64,000 nucleotides of DNA from Microbulbifer agarilyticus (GCF_019800665.1 NZ_JAHVKO010000004.1:372001-436000); one strand, 5' to 3'; positions 9,431-18,803 are shown, counted from the first letter of the stretch. Made by a program: numbers and translations. The notes: generated from the sequence alone by a model not told the origin.

Positions 9431-10750
9431 ATGATTTTTGATTTTCTGCGCAAAAAGAAGTCCGAGGACCAGGCCGCCGAGGATACGGCAGCCCCCGCGG
9501 AGTCCCAGCATCCTCTTTCCGAGGAGGTGGCCGAAGAAGCGGCCGGTGAGGCTGAATTCGTAATCCCAGAGAATCTGCAGGCGCCGGCTCCCTCGTCCGA
9601 AGAAGAGCAACTATCGACGGAAGAAGCCCCGGAAGCGGGTTTCGATCCGGCCGCCGAGGTGGCGCAGGACACGCCAGAGCCTGCCTCTGCGCCGGCACCA
9701 GCCGCGGCAGACGAGCACCTTTCCACCGAAGAAGCCCCGGAATCCGGATTCGATCCGGCGATGGAGGTGGCGCAGGACGAGCCAGCACCGGTACCGGAGC
9801 CAGTGCAGGAAAAGCCCAAGAAAGAGGGCTTCTTTGCCCGTATCCGCCGCGGCCTGTCGCGCACCAGCAGCCAGTTTGCCGAAGGGATGGGCAACCTGTT
9901 CCTGGGTGCCAAGGAAATCGACGAAGACCTGATGGAGGAGCTGGAAACCCAGCTGCTCATGGCGGACGTGGGCGTAGATGCCACTACCGAGATTATCGAC
10001 CGCCTCACCGAGCGCGTTTCCCGCCGCGAACTATCTAATGGCGAAGCGCTGTACAAGGCGCTGCAGGAAGAGCTGGCCGGGCTGCTGGACAAGGTCGAAG
10101 CGCCGCTGGCGATCGACGAGAGTAAAAAGCCGTTTGTCATTCTGGTGGTTGGCGTGAATGGCGTCGGCAAGACCACCACCATTGGCAAGCTGGCCCACCG
10201 CTACCTGAACGAAGGCAAGTCGGTGATGCTCGCTGCCGGCGATACCTTCCGCGCTGCCGCGGTGGAACAGCTGCAAGTTTGGGGACAGCGTCACAATGTG
10301 CCGGTCGTGGCCCAGCATACTGGCGCGGATAGTGCCTCAGTGATCTTTGATGCGATACAGTCTGCCCAATCCCGCAACGTGGACGTGGTGATTGCGGATA
10401 CCGCCGGGCGCCTGCACAACAAGTCCAACCTGATGGAAGAGCTGTCCAAGGTGCGCCGTGTGATGGGCAAACTCGACGGCGCCGCGCCGCACGAGGTGCT
10501 GCTGGTACTGGATGCCGGCACCGGCCAGAACGCGCTGTCGCAGGCCGAGACCTTCAAGGATTCCGCGGGGGTCAGCGGCCTGGTACTGACCAAGCTCGAT
10601 GGCACCGCCAAGGGCGGGGTGATTTTCGCGCTGGCACAGAAGCTGGGGATTCCGGTACGCTTTATCGGCGTGGGGGAGCAGGCAGAAGACCTGCAGCCGT
10701 TTGTGGCGAAAGACTTTGTGGCGGCGTTGTTTAATCGCACCCAGGGCTGA
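9431..10750 (+). CDS. ftsY: Signal recognition particle receptor FtsY
   Basis: A 439-residue SRP receptor that docks ribosome-nascent chain-SRP complexes at the membrane. Residues 1-130 form the acidic A domain, containing two copies of a ~22-residue Glu-rich unit (LSTEEAPE.GFDPA.EVAQD). The NG GTPase follows: P-loop GVNGVGKTTT near residue 241, DTFRAAAVEQL, DTAGRLHNK and TKLDGTAKGG. It heads the usual ftsY-ftsE-ftsX cluster, with ftsE 103 bases downstream. Confidence 0.97.
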   Translation: MIFDFLRKKKSEDQAAEDTAAPAESQHPLSEEVAEEAAGEAEFVIPENLQAPAPSSEEEQLSTEEAPEAGFDPAAEVAQDTPEPASAPAPAAADEHLSTEEAPESGFDPAMEVAQDEPAPVPEPVQEKPKKEGFFARIRRGLSRTSSQFAEGMGNLFLGAKEIDEDLMEELETQLLMADVGVDATTEIIDRLTERVSRRELSNGEALYKALQEELAGLLDKVEAPLAIDESKKPFVILVVGVNGVGKTTTIGKLAHRYLNEGKSVMLAAGDTFRAAAVEQLQVWGQRHNVPVVAQHTGADSASVIFDAIQSAQSRNVDVVIADTAGRLHNKSNLMEELSKVRRVMGKLDGAAPHEVLLVLDAGTGQNALSQAETFKDSAGVSGLVLTKLDGTAKGGVIFALAQKLGIPVRFIGVGEQAEDLQPFVAKDFVAALFNRTQG

Positions 10751-10853
10751 TTGTCTTAAAAAGTTGTTCCCGGTATCAGTACCTTCGCGCAGAGTGCGGT
10801 ATGTTCTATAAGGGCGTGTCGCCGCCGAAATTAAGAAAAACAAAAACGCGCTC

Positions 10854-11537
10854 ATGATCCAGTTTGATAACGTCAACAAACGCTACGAGTCCGGCCAGGA
10901 TGCGCTGGGGCGCGTCAGTCTGGAAATTGATCGCGCCGAGATGGTGTTCCTGACCGGCCACTCCGGCGCCGGCAAAAGCACCCTGCTCAAACTCCTCACC
11001 GCCATCGAGCGCCCCACCCGCGGCAACATCATCGTCGGCGGCCAGAACCTCAATCGCCTGCGCAATAGCCAGATTCCCTACTATCGCCGCAACCTCGGCA
11101 TCGTGTTCCAGAACCACCAGTTACTGTTCGATCGCAGCGTGTTCGACAACGTCGCCCTGCCGCTGTCGGTCTCCGGTTGCAGCCGCCGCGAAGTGGGCCG
11201 CCGCGCGCGCGCCGCGCTGGACAAGGTCGGCCTACTGCACAAAGAGAAGCAGAATCCCATTGTGCTCTCTGGCGGTGAACAGCAGCGCGTGGGTATTGCC
11301 CGCGCGGTAGTGAACAAGCCCGCCCTGCTGGTGGCGGATGAGCCCACCGGTAACCTGGACCCGAAACTGTCCGAGGAAATCATGGGGCTGTTCCGGCAGT
11401 TCAATGCGGTGGGCACCACCGTGCTGATCGCCAGCCACGACCTCGAATTGATTGCGCGCATGCGCCAGCGGGTGCTGACGCTGCAGCAAGGCCAGTTGAT
11501 CTATGATGGATACCCGAGCCGTGAACCAGCGTACTAA
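10854..11537 (+). CDS. ftsE: Cell division ATP-binding protein FtsE
   Basis: The 227-residue ATPase of the FtsEX complex, which regulates peptidoglycan hydrolysis at the septum. It shows Walker A GHSGAGKSTLLK, the signature motif LSGGEQQRVGIARAV, Walker B LLVADEPTGNLD and the H-loop ASHD. It begins MIQFDNVNKRYESGQDAL, as in relatives. Its last 35 bases overlap the start of ftsX, consistent with translational coupling. Confidence 0.97.
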   Translation: MIQFDNVNKRYESGQDALGRVSLEIDRAEMVFLTGHSGAGKSTLLKLLTAIERPTRGNIIVGGQNLNRLRNSQIPYYRRNLGIVFQNHQLLFDRSVFDNVALPLSVSGCSRREVGRRARAALDKVGLLHKEKQNPIVLSGGEQQRVGIARAVVNKPALLVADEPTGNLDPKLSEEIMGLFRQFNAVGTTVLIASHDLELIARMRQRVLTLQQGQLIYDGYPSREPAY

Positions 11538-12519
11538 GCCCGCCGCCAACCCACCCGAACGCAGCCGTGCCGCCGGTGCAGTGACCGCGCGCACCGGTGT
11601 GGGCGACCGCTTCAGCAGCTGGACCAACCACCACCGGGAAATGTGGCGCGAGTCGTGGGCGCGTTTCTTTGCCTCACCCATGTCCAGTGGCATGACCGCA
11701 CTGGTGATTGCCATTGCTCTGGCCCTGCCCGCAGCACTGCAGTTGGGGCTTACTAACTTTCAGAAGGCGGTGGCCGGCTGGGATGGGCAGCCACAGATTT
11801 CCGTATTCCTGCACAAGCGCGCCCGCGAGAATGCGGTGCAGTCGTTCGCCGATGACTTGCGTGGGGACCCACTGGTAGCGGGGGTGACGTATATCTCGCC
11901 GGAGCAGGCGCTGGCAGAATTCCAGCAGTCCTCCGGCCTCGGGGATGCGCTGCTCGGTATGGACAGCAACCCCTTGCCAGCAGTACTGCTGGTGCGCCCG
12001 CGCGGCTCTGATACGACCTCACTGGAGACGCTGGCCACCCGCTTGCGCGACAGCGCGATGACAGATTCCGTGGTGCTGGATATGGCCTGGGTGCAGCGCC
12101 TGGCGCAGCTCACCGAGCTGGGGCAGCGCATGAGCATGGGGCTGGCATTGTTGCTGGCGCTGGGGGTGTTGCTGGTGGTGGTGAACAGTATCCGCCTGCA
12201 TATCGAAAACCGCCGGGATGAAATCCTGGTGGTGAAGCTGGTGGGCGCCACGGATGCGTTTGTGCGCCGCCCCTTCCTGTACACGGGTCTGGTGTATGGC
12301 CTGGTCGGCGGTTTGATTGCCTGGCTGCTGGTGAGTGGTGGGGTATGGCTGCTGGCGGGGCCGATTAGCGGGCTGGCAAACCTCTACGGCAGTGGCTTCC
12401 GTCTTGATGGCCCCGGGTTTACCTATCTGATTGGGCTGGCCGGCGGCGCCGCGCTGCTCGGGCTTACCGGGGCCTGGTTGGCGGTGGCGCGACATATTTC
12501 CGTGATCCAGCCCCGCTAG
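11503..12519 (+). CDS. ftsX: Cell division membrane protein FtsX
   Basis: A 338-residue four-helix permease-like partner of FtsE. A ~65-residue basic, disordered cytoplasmic N-terminus precedes helix 1 (about residues 66-87); the periplasmic domain spans roughly 90-205 (PQISVFLHKRA, ITYISPEQAL-like); three helices follow near 213-233, 262-286 and 306-325. Start choice is uncertain: ATG 11503, ATG 11506 and GTG 11521 are in frame, all inside the ftsE 3' end. It completes the ftsYEX unit; rpoH follows after a 348-base gap. Confidence 0.95.
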   Translation: MMDTRAVNQRTKPAANPPERSRAAGAVTARTGVGDRFSSWTNHHREMWRESWARFFASPMSSGMTALVIAIALALPAALQLGLTNFQKAVAGWDGQPQISVFLHKRARENAVQSFADDLRGDPLVAGVTYISPEQALAEFQQSSGLGDALLGMDSNPLPAVLLVRPRGSDTTSLETLATRLRDSAMTDSVVLDMAWVQRLAQLTELGQRMSMGLALLLALGVLLVVVNSIRLHIENRRDEILVVKLVGATDAFVRRPFLYTGLVYGLVGGLIAWLLVSGGVWLLAGPISGLANLYGSGFRLDGPGFTYLIGLAGGAALLGLTGAWLAVARHISVIQPR

Positions 12520-12867
12520 CCCCCGATCCGGACGCCATTTACCTCATTTCATCGGCCGCTTGTGTCGCTTGACCGCGCAGTCTGCAAAGAATGGTAAAGC
12601 GCGGGCGCGCCCCGGAACTTCTGCTGTGGATAACTGCTCTAATCTCCCGTATTTCAAGGGCTGGCGCGCGATGCCGGCCATCTCCATACGGGGTTCCATT
12701 TCCCGTTGCGAGTGCTACACTGTGGCCGACTTTGCTCTCTCGGTGCCGCTTAAAGACTGAACAGTCCAGGGCCGAACGGAGCAGCCGCCGCAAACTACTG
12801 GTCCCGGTAAGAAATAGCCCGGGCAGCAAGTGCCAAGCGGGGCAATACGATACGAGGAGAATCCTGA
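12520..12867 (+). other. 348-base ftsX-rpoH intergenic region
   Basis: No gene was seen here. A TACACT-like -10 (12716-12721) has no good -35 at normal spacing, so no promoter is called. The last bases carry the rpoH Shine-Dalgarno (GAGGAG at about 12854). rpoH leaders are often structured and regulated by several sigma factors; nothing specific could be assigned by eye. Confidence 0.4.
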
Positions 12868-13722
<855 letters not shown>

Positions 13723-13749
13723 CCACGCTCCGACCCAACCGGATGGAAG

Positions 13750-13774
13750 AACCGCGCCACTGGCGCGGTTTTTT
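13750..13774 (+). terminator. Intrinsic terminator of rpoH
   Basis: ACCGCGCCA / TGGCGCGGT form a 9-bp stem (13751-13759 with 13761-13769) followed by TTTTT, 28 bases after the rpoH stop. Confidence 0.9.
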
Positions 13775-13823
13775 CGTATGTGGGTTGCTGGGTTTAGTGG
13801 TATTCAGTTTAAAAGCGAGCTTG

Positions 13824-13943
13824 GTGGCGGGGAGGCACCGGGTGCTGCTTTTTGAAACCGCTGTGAACCCATCCATGGGCGCTGCGGCGGCGACGTCCCT
13901 GTCGCCGACGCTTTCAAAAAGCAGCACCCGGCACCTCCCCTTC
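13824..13943 (-). repeat. Structured 120-bp hairpin element, copy 2
   Basis: Arms 13829-13857 and 13912-13940 pair over 29 bp with two mismatches, both G-U on the minus strand. The core holds a CGGCGAC/GTCGCCG hairpin (13888-13907) and, on the minus strand, a CCCA-TGGA-TGGG hairpin. Termini on the minus strand are GAA (13941-13943) and GCCAC (13824-13828). It lies between the rpoH terminator and the DUF423 gene. Its core matches copy 3 except for one base, but the inner arm sequences differ. Confidence 0.85.
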
Positions 13944-13989
13944 GCAGCGACCCCTGTACTTCGATTGCCGATTGGAAAGGAAAACCCTG

Positions 13990-14367
13990 ATGGCTAAATT
14001 GTATTTATTGCTGGCCGCATTTTTTGGTGGCACCGGCGTTATGCTCGGCGCTTTTGGCGCTCATGGACTGCGTGACAAGGTCGCGGAAAATCTGTTGGAA
14101 GCCTACAAAACCGGCGTGCATTATCAGATGATTCACGCGCTGGCACTTATAGCCGTGGCTATATTGATCCAGCAAATTGGTGCAAAAACCTCGCTGATTG
14201 TGAGCGGCGCGCTTTTCGCGGTTGGCATTTTATTTTTCTCAGGCAGCCTTTACGGCCTGACCTTTGGTGGACCGAGAATCCTCGGACCAATCACACCGAT
14301 CGGTGGCACATTGATGATCGGAGGCTGGATAGCCCTGTTTGTCGCCGCCCTAGGTTATACGAAGTAA
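13990..14367 (+). CDS. DUF423 family membrane protein (YgdD-like)
   Basis: A 125-residue inner-membrane protein with four hydrophobic helices. LGAFGAHGLRDK near residue 20 and GVHYQMIHALALIAVA are DUF423 hallmarks. The start at 13990 was chosen because AAGGA lies just upstream; an in-frame ATG at 13972 would add six residues and lacks a site. Molecular function is unknown. It sits alone between two inverted copies of the structured element (13824 and 14381). Confidence 0.9.
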   Translation: MAKLYLLLAAFFGGTGVMLGAFGAHGLRDKVAENLLEAYKTGVHYQMIHALALIAVAILIQQIGAKTSLIVSGALFAVGILFFSGSLYGLTFGGPRILGPITPIGGTLMIGGWIALFVAALGYTK

Positions 14368-14380
14368 AAAACTACGAATC

Positions 14381-14499
14381 GAAGGCCAAGGGCCGGGGAT
14401 GCGTTTTCAGAAGCGTCGGCGACAGGACGTCGCCGCCGCAGCGCCCATGGATGGGTTCACAGCGGTTCTGAAAACGCATCCCTGGTGCTTGGCCGCCAC
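14381..14499 (+). repeat. Structured 119-bp hairpin element, copy 3
   Basis: Arms 14384-14412 and 14466-14494 pair over 29 bp with three exceptions: two G-U pairs and one G-G on the plus strand. The 53-nt core is the inverse-orientation twin of copy 2, with one base deleted in the first loop. Termini are GAA (14381-14383) and GCCAC (14495-14499). It begins 13 bases after the DUF423 stop, upstream of trmB. Confidence 0.85.
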
Positions 14500-14550
14500 A
14501 GCACCAGCTACGAAGCACCCAAGGTAGGTGCTCCGAGCTAAGAGGTAAAA

Positions 14551-15288
14551 ATGCAAGAAGAGCCAAACAACGAACAAGCGGGTGAGGAAGAAGAATTTCC
14601 CTACCGCACCGAGTTCAAAAAGAAATCCATCCGTAGCTACGTGATCCGCGGTGGGCGTATGACCGAAGGTCAGCGCAACGCGTTTGATAACTACTGGGGC
14701 ACGTTTGGCCTGTCCCTTTACGATGGCGCGATCAACGCGGCAGAAGTCTTCGGTGGCGAGGCCCCTGTGGTATTGGAGATCGGTTTCGGCATGGGCGATT
14801 CCCTGCTGGAAATGACCAAGGCCGAGCAGGACAAAAACTTTATTGGCATCGAAGTGCACCCGCCGGGTGTCGGTCGTCTGATTAACAATGCCGGCAAGGA
14901 AGAGGTAAAAAACCTGCGCGTGTATATGGCAGATGCCATCGACGTGCTGAACGACTGTATTCCTGACGCCAGCCTGGATCGTTTCCAGTTGTACTTCCCC
15001 GATCCGTGGCACAAGAAAAAGCACAACAAGCGCCGCATCGTGCAGCCCGAGTTCGTGAAACTGCTGTGCAGCAAATTGAAGCCCGGCGCGCTGATGCACA
15101 TGGCCACCGACTGGGAAAACTACGCCGAGCAAATGCTCGAAGTACTCGAAGCCGAGGAAATGCTGGAGAATACCGCCGGTAAAGGGCAATACTCCCCGCG
15201 CCCGGAATTCCGTCCGCAGACCAAATTCGAGCGTCGCGGTGAGCGTCTCGGCCACGGCGTGTGGGACCTGCTGTACAAAAGAAAATAA
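14551..15288 (+). CDS. trmB: tRNA (guanine-N7-)-methyltransferase TrmB
   Basis: A 245-residue SAM-dependent enzyme forming m7G46 in tRNA variable loops. The SAM site is VLEIGFGMGDSLLEM; IGIEVHPPGVG and the catalytic FPDPWHKKKHNKRRIVQ are diagnostic. An acidic 30-residue N-terminus precedes the conserved YVIRGGRMTEGQ. The ATG at 14551 follows AGAGGT. It is preceded by structured element copy 3 and followed by a hairpin. Confidence 0.97.
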   Translation: MQEEPNNEQAGEEEEFPYRTEFKKKSIRSYVIRGGRMTEGQRNAFDNYWGTFGLSLYDGAINAAEVFGGEAPVVLEIGFGMGDSLLEMTKAEQDKNFIGIEVHPPGVGRLINNAGKEEVKNLRVYMADAIDVLNDCIPDASLDRFQLYFPDPWHKKKHNKRRIVQPEFVKLLCSKLKPGALMHMATDWENYAEQMLEVLEAEEMLENTAGKGQYSPRPEFRPQTKFERRGERLGHGVWDLLYKRK

Positions 15289-15299
15289 GCCGACAACAT

Positions 15300-15333
15300 A
15301 GCGAGCCGCGCGGGAAATGGGCCGCGGTTCGCT
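15300..15333 (+). other. Hairpin after trmB
   Basis: AGCGAGCCGCG (15300-15310) pairs with CGCGGTTCGCT (15323-15333) over 11 bp including one G-U. No T-run follows, so it may be a 3' stabiliser or a factor-dependent terminator rather than a classical intrinsic terminator. Confidence 0.5.
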
Positions 15334-15377
15334 GTGCTATCTTGTGACTACCGGTAAATGGATGCTCCGGAGCAACA

Positions 15378-16205
15378 ATGACAACAAGCCCCACCCTCGC
15401 CCGCAAACTCCTACCTAAGCTGCTTCTGGGCAGTGCCCTGCTCCTTTCTAGCGGCCAGGCCGTGTCCGATGGGGAAGGTACTCTCAATCTCTACCTCAAC
15501 GGCGGCTATTACTGGTTTGATGACCAGCGCCTGGATGGCACACCTTACTTCGGTTTTGAGCTGGAAGATCGCGCCGGCGGCGGTATCGGCTTTGGCTACA
15601 ACGTTACTGATCGCTGGGCTCTTGAAGGTGTGTATAACTACTTCAGCGTCAACGTGCAGGACACGTTTGAGGACGTCGAGGTACAGAATTACCACGTCGA
15701 TCTGCTGTATCAATTCGCTGGCCGCTTTTGTGGCAATTACGACTGGCAGCCCTATGTGGTGGCGGGTATTGGCGAGTTGCGCATCGATGAAGACACCTAC
15801 GGCTACCCGTTTGACTGGCACCGTCGTCAGACCATGGTCAACTTTGGTATGGGCGTGAAGTACCGCCTGCACCCACGCTGGCAAGTGCGCGGCGATGCGC
15901 GCGGTTTCCAGGGAGTGGAAGAAAGTGGCCTCGACGCCTATGTGAGTATGTCGATCGGCTACCAGTGGGGTGAGGACCCGGTGGCGATTTACGATCGCGA
16001 TGGTGACGGTGTGTATGACGACGCCGACGAATGCCCACAGACACCGCCTGGTATTGATGTGGACTTTCGCGGCTGCCCCATCGACACCGATGGCGACGGC
16101 GTGCCGGACTATCTGGACCTCTGCCCGAATACGCCCATGGGTATGGCGGTCAACGAAGATGGCTGCCCACGGGAAGGCTACGACCCCTACGAAATGTCGA
16201 AATAA
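15378..16205 (+). CDS. OmpA-like outer-membrane barrel protein with thrombospondin type 3 repeats
   Basis: A 275-residue secreted protein. A signal peptide (about residues 1-30) is followed by an eight-stranded OmpA-type barrel (residues ~35-200: LNLYLNGGYYWF, GGGIGFGYNVTDRWALEG, YVSMSIGYQWG). Two calcium-binding TSP3-like units follow, DRDGDGVYDDADECPQTP and DTDGDGVPDYLDLCPNTP. In most relatives an OmpA peptidoglycan-binding domain comes next; here the protein ends about ten residues after the repeats with no frameshift evident, since an in-frame stop is followed directly by the convergent ABC-F gene. An anchor role to the wall is therefore unlikely. Confidence 0.82.
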   Translation: MTTSPTLARKLLPKLLLGSALLLSSGQAVSDGEGTLNLYLNGGYYWFDDQRLDGTPYFGFELEDRAGGGIGFGYNVTDRWALEGVYNYFSVNVQDTFEDVEVQNYHVDLLYQFAGRFCGNYDWQPYVVAGIGELRIDEDTYGYPFDWHRRQTMVNFGMGVKYRLHPRWQVRGDARGFQGVEESGLDAYVSMSIGYQWGEDPVAIYDRDGDGVYDDADECPQTPPGIDVDFRGCPIDTDGDGVPDYLDLCPNTPMGMAVNEDGCPREGYDPYEMSK

Positions 16206-16234
16206 CCGCGCAGGGGTCGGATCGAGTCAGCGCG

Positions 16235-18148
16235 TTAACTAGCGGAGCGCGCTGCCTCCAGTGCCTCGGAGACTTCCAGCCACTCCATTTCCAGTTCATC
16301 CAAACTTTCCCGCGCCTCTCCCTGCGCTTTGGTCAGCTGGGTAATTTCATCCTGGCGGCCACCACTGTAGAGATCTTCATCCGCGAGTTTCTCTTCCAGC
16401 CGCTGTACTTCCTTTTCCGCCTTGGCCATCTTCTGCTCGATACTTTTGAGCTTGTTGGTCAACGGCTTGAGTTGTTCGCGCAGGGCCGCGGCCGCGCGCC
16501 GCTGGGCTTTCTTGTCCTCAACGGGCTTGCCATCGGTACTGACCGTGTCGTTTCCGGACTGGCGTTTTTCTTCGCGCTTGAACGCCAGCAACCACTGTTT
16601 GTAATCATCCAGGTCACCGTCGAAAGGCTCGGCGCGGCCGTCTGCCACCAGAATAAATTCGTCGGTGGTGTTCGCCAGCAGGTGACGATCGTGCGATACC
16701 AGAATTACCGCACCGGGGAATTCTGCCAAGGCCAGCGTCAGTGCATGGCGCATTTCCAAGTCCAGGTGGTTGGTGGGTTCGTCCAGCAGCAACAGGTTGG
16801 GTTTCTGCCACGCCAGCAGTGCCAGCGCCACGCGGGCTTTTTCACCACCGGAAAAACCGCCCACCGGTTCGAATACCCGGTCACCGATAAATCCGTAGCC
16901 ACCCAAAAAGTCGCGCAGCTCCTGTTCGCTGGCGTCCGGCGACAGTCGTTGCACATGTAGAATCGGCGAGGCTTTGGAATCCAGCGCTTCCAGCTGGTGC
17001 TGGGCAAAGTAACCAATCTTCAGGTGCTCGCCGCACTGGCGCTCGCCGCCCAGCAGCGGCAGCTCGCCAGCGAGGGTTTTGATCAGCGAGGATTTACCGG
17101 CGCCGTTCGGGCCCAGCAGACCGATACGTCGACCGGGCTGAATGCCCATTTCCACGCGTGGCAGAATGGTTTTGCCCGGGTAACCGATTTCCGCCTCGCG
17201 CAGATCCACCAGTGGGTTGGAAACTTTCTCGGAAGCCGGCAGGCGGAAGCGGAATGGCGAGTCTACATGCGCCGGGGCGATCTCGGCCATGCGGTCGAGC
17301 GCCTTCAGGCGGCTCTGGGCCTGCTTGGCCTTGGTCGCCTTTGCGCGGAAGCGCCGCACGAAATCTTCCATATGCGCGCGCTGGGCCTGCTGCTTCTCGT
17401 ATTGAATTTGCTGTTGCGCCAGGCGCTCGGCACGGGCCCGCTCAAATGCGGTGTAGTTGCCGCTGTAGAGCACCAGATCCTGCTGTTCGAAGCTGATAAT
17501 GCCGTCCACCACCGCGTCCAGGAAATCCCGGTCGTGCGAGATGATCAGCAGGGTACCGGGGAAGCGCTGCAGCCACTGCTCCAGCCACAGGGTGGCATCC
17601 AGGTCCAAGTGGTTGGTGGGTTCGTCGAGCAGCAACAGGTCAGCCGGGCACATCAGTGCCCGCGCCAGGTTCAAGCGAATACGCCAGCCGCCGGAGAAGC
17701 TCTGCACCGGACGCTGCTGATCGGCGTGGGAGAAACCCAGGCCGTCCAGCAGCTGCGCGGCGCGCGCTGGACCCGAATAGCCGTCAATCGCGGCCATGCG
17801 CTCGTGCAGCTCGCCAATGCGCTTGCCGTCGCTGCCATCGGCCTCTGCGGCTTCCAGCTCCTGTTGCAGCTCACGCAGGCGGTGGTCGCCGTCCAGCGCA
17901 TAGTCCAGGGCGCTGCGGTCACTGGCCGACACTTCCTGGGCCATATGCGCAATTTCCCAGCCCGATGGGACTTCGACACTGCCCGCGTCGCTCTCCTGCT
18001 GCTTGAGCAACATCTTGAACAGGGTGGATTTACCGCAGCCGTTGGCACCGATGATGCCGACCTTGTGGCCTGGGAAGATGCGGCAGCTGGCATCGTTGAG
18101 CAGGTCGCGCCCGCCCACTTGCAGCGACACCCCTTGCAGATTGATCAA
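16235..18148 (-). CDS. ABC-F family ATPase (YheS-like)
   Basis: A 637-residue soluble protein with two ABC ATPase domains and no membrane segments, typical of ABC-F factors acting on the ribosome. The first Walker A is GANGCGKSTLFKML; the signature is SFSGGWRIRLNLARALM. The second domain has GPNGAGKSSLIKTL and FSGGEKARVALALL. The inter-domain linker (about residues 240-300) is charged and helical, and a C-terminal coiled coil (about 545-630) is Glu/Lys rich. N-terminal sequence resembles E. coli YheS most. Divergent from the TIGR02444 gene, as in Pseudomonas. Confidence 0.9.
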   Translation of the reverse strand: MINLQGVSLQVGGRDLLNDASCRIFPGHKVGIIGANGCGKSTLFKMLLKQQESDAGSVEVPSGWEIAHMAQEVSASDRSALDYALDGDHRLRELQQELEAAEADGSDGKRIGELHERMAAIDGYSGPARAAQLLDGLGFSHADQQRPVQSFSGGWRIRLNLARALMCPADLLLLDEPTNHLDLDATLWLEQWLQRFPGTLLIISHDRDFLDAVVDGIISFEQQDLVLYSGNYTAFERARAERLAQQQIQYEKQQAQRAHMEDFVRRFRAKATKAKQAQSRLKALDRMAEIAPAHVDSPFRFRLPASEKVSNPLVDLREAEIGYPGKTILPRVEMGIQPGRRIGLLGPNGAGKSSLIKTLAGELPLLGGERQCGEHLKIGYFAQHQLEALDSKASPILHVQRLSPDASEQELRDFLGGYGFIGDRVFEPVGGFSGGEKARVALALLAWQKPNLLLLDEPTNHLDLEMRHALTLALAEFPGAVILVSHDRHLLANTTDEFILVADGRAEPFDGDLDDYKQWLLAFKREEKRQSGNDTVSTDGKPVEDKKAQRRAAAALREQLKPLTNKLKSIEQKMAKAEKEVQRLEEKLADEDLYSGGRQDEITQLTKAQGEARESLDELEMEWLEVSEALEAARSAS

Positions 18149-18233
18149 TGGAAACCTCTTTGATTTCGCGCGATATTGACTAGGCTATCCCCATAACAAT
18201 GTCGTCGCATAACAATTTCGCCGGGATTCTATC

Positions 18234-18803
18234 GTGACAGAAACCGCACCTCCATCACCGCCGCACTCTCCACCAAATTCGCCCTTGCAGAACCCCCTGT
18301 GGGATTTCAGTCTCGAGTTTTATCGCCAGCCATCGGTGGCCGACTTCCTGCTGGAGTGCCAGGACAGCAAAGGGGCGGACGTGTGTCTGCTGCTGTGGGC
18401 CAGTTACACCTGCGCCTGTGGTCGCCAACTGAGTGACGAAAGCTGGCGAGTGGCGGATCGGGGGTTGGCGCCTCGGCGCCGCATGATCAATACCGTGCGC
18501 AACCTGCGCCGCTTTGTCGGGCGTATTAACAAGCAGAGCCGGCTATATGAATGGTGCAAGCGCAATGAGATTCGCATGGAGCAGCGCCAGTTGGCCGCGC
18601 TGTGGAAGCTGAATGGAGAAACCTGGCCGGAGACACGCTCACCGCTGGCGCTGGCCGGAGAACAGTATGGTCTGATGCAAAAAGATCAGGCCCGCTGGGC
18701 GGGCCTGATCGATGCCTATAGCTCTCAAGATGCCTATGACGCTAGCACGACTGCAGCAGGCACTGGCTTGGGCAATGAAGGAGCCGGTGATCGCACAAAT
18801 TAG
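18234..18803 (+). CDS. TIGR02444 family protein
   Basis: A 189-residue cytoplasmic protein of unknown function. After a Pro-rich leader of about 20 residues comes NPLWDFSLEFY, then FLLECQDSKGADVCLLLWASY and LAPRRRMINTVRNLRRFV, characteristic of TIGR02444/DUF2390. The start is GTG at 18234. Its neighbours, a divergent ABC-F gene and a convergent AlgP-like gene, match the Pseudomonas order. Its stop overlaps the AlgP-like stop by four bases, and its 3' coding region contains that gene's terminator on the other strand. Confidence 0.85.
   Translation: MTETAPPSPPHSPPNSPLQNPLWDFSLEFYRQPSVADFLLECQDSKGADVCLLLWASYTCACGRQLSDESWRVADRGLAPRRRMINTVRNLRRFVGRINKQSRLYEWCKRNEIRMEQRQLAALWKLNGETWPETRSPLALAGEQYGLMQKDQARWAGLIDAYSSQDAYDASTTAAGTGLGNEGAGDRTN
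18679..18710 (-). terminator. Intrinsic terminator of the AlgP-like gene, inside the TIGR02444 gene
   Basis: GATCAGGCCCGC (18684-18695) and GCGGGCCTGATC (18699-18710) form a perfect 12-bp stem with a 3-base loop. Read on the minus strand it is followed by TTTTT (18679-18683). It lies 90 bases beyond the AlgP-like stop, within codons of the convergent gene. Confidence 0.85.

Noticed and set aside
13824-14499. Insertion sequence or transposon around the DUF423 gene
   Set aside because: DUF423 is an ordinary membrane family, not a transposase, and no target-site duplication was evident; the flanking repeats are the structured elements also found singly elsewhere.
16997-18163. Open frame of 388 codons on the plus strand
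   Set aside because: Antisense to the ABC-F ATPase, which has both Walker and signature motifs; shadow frame.
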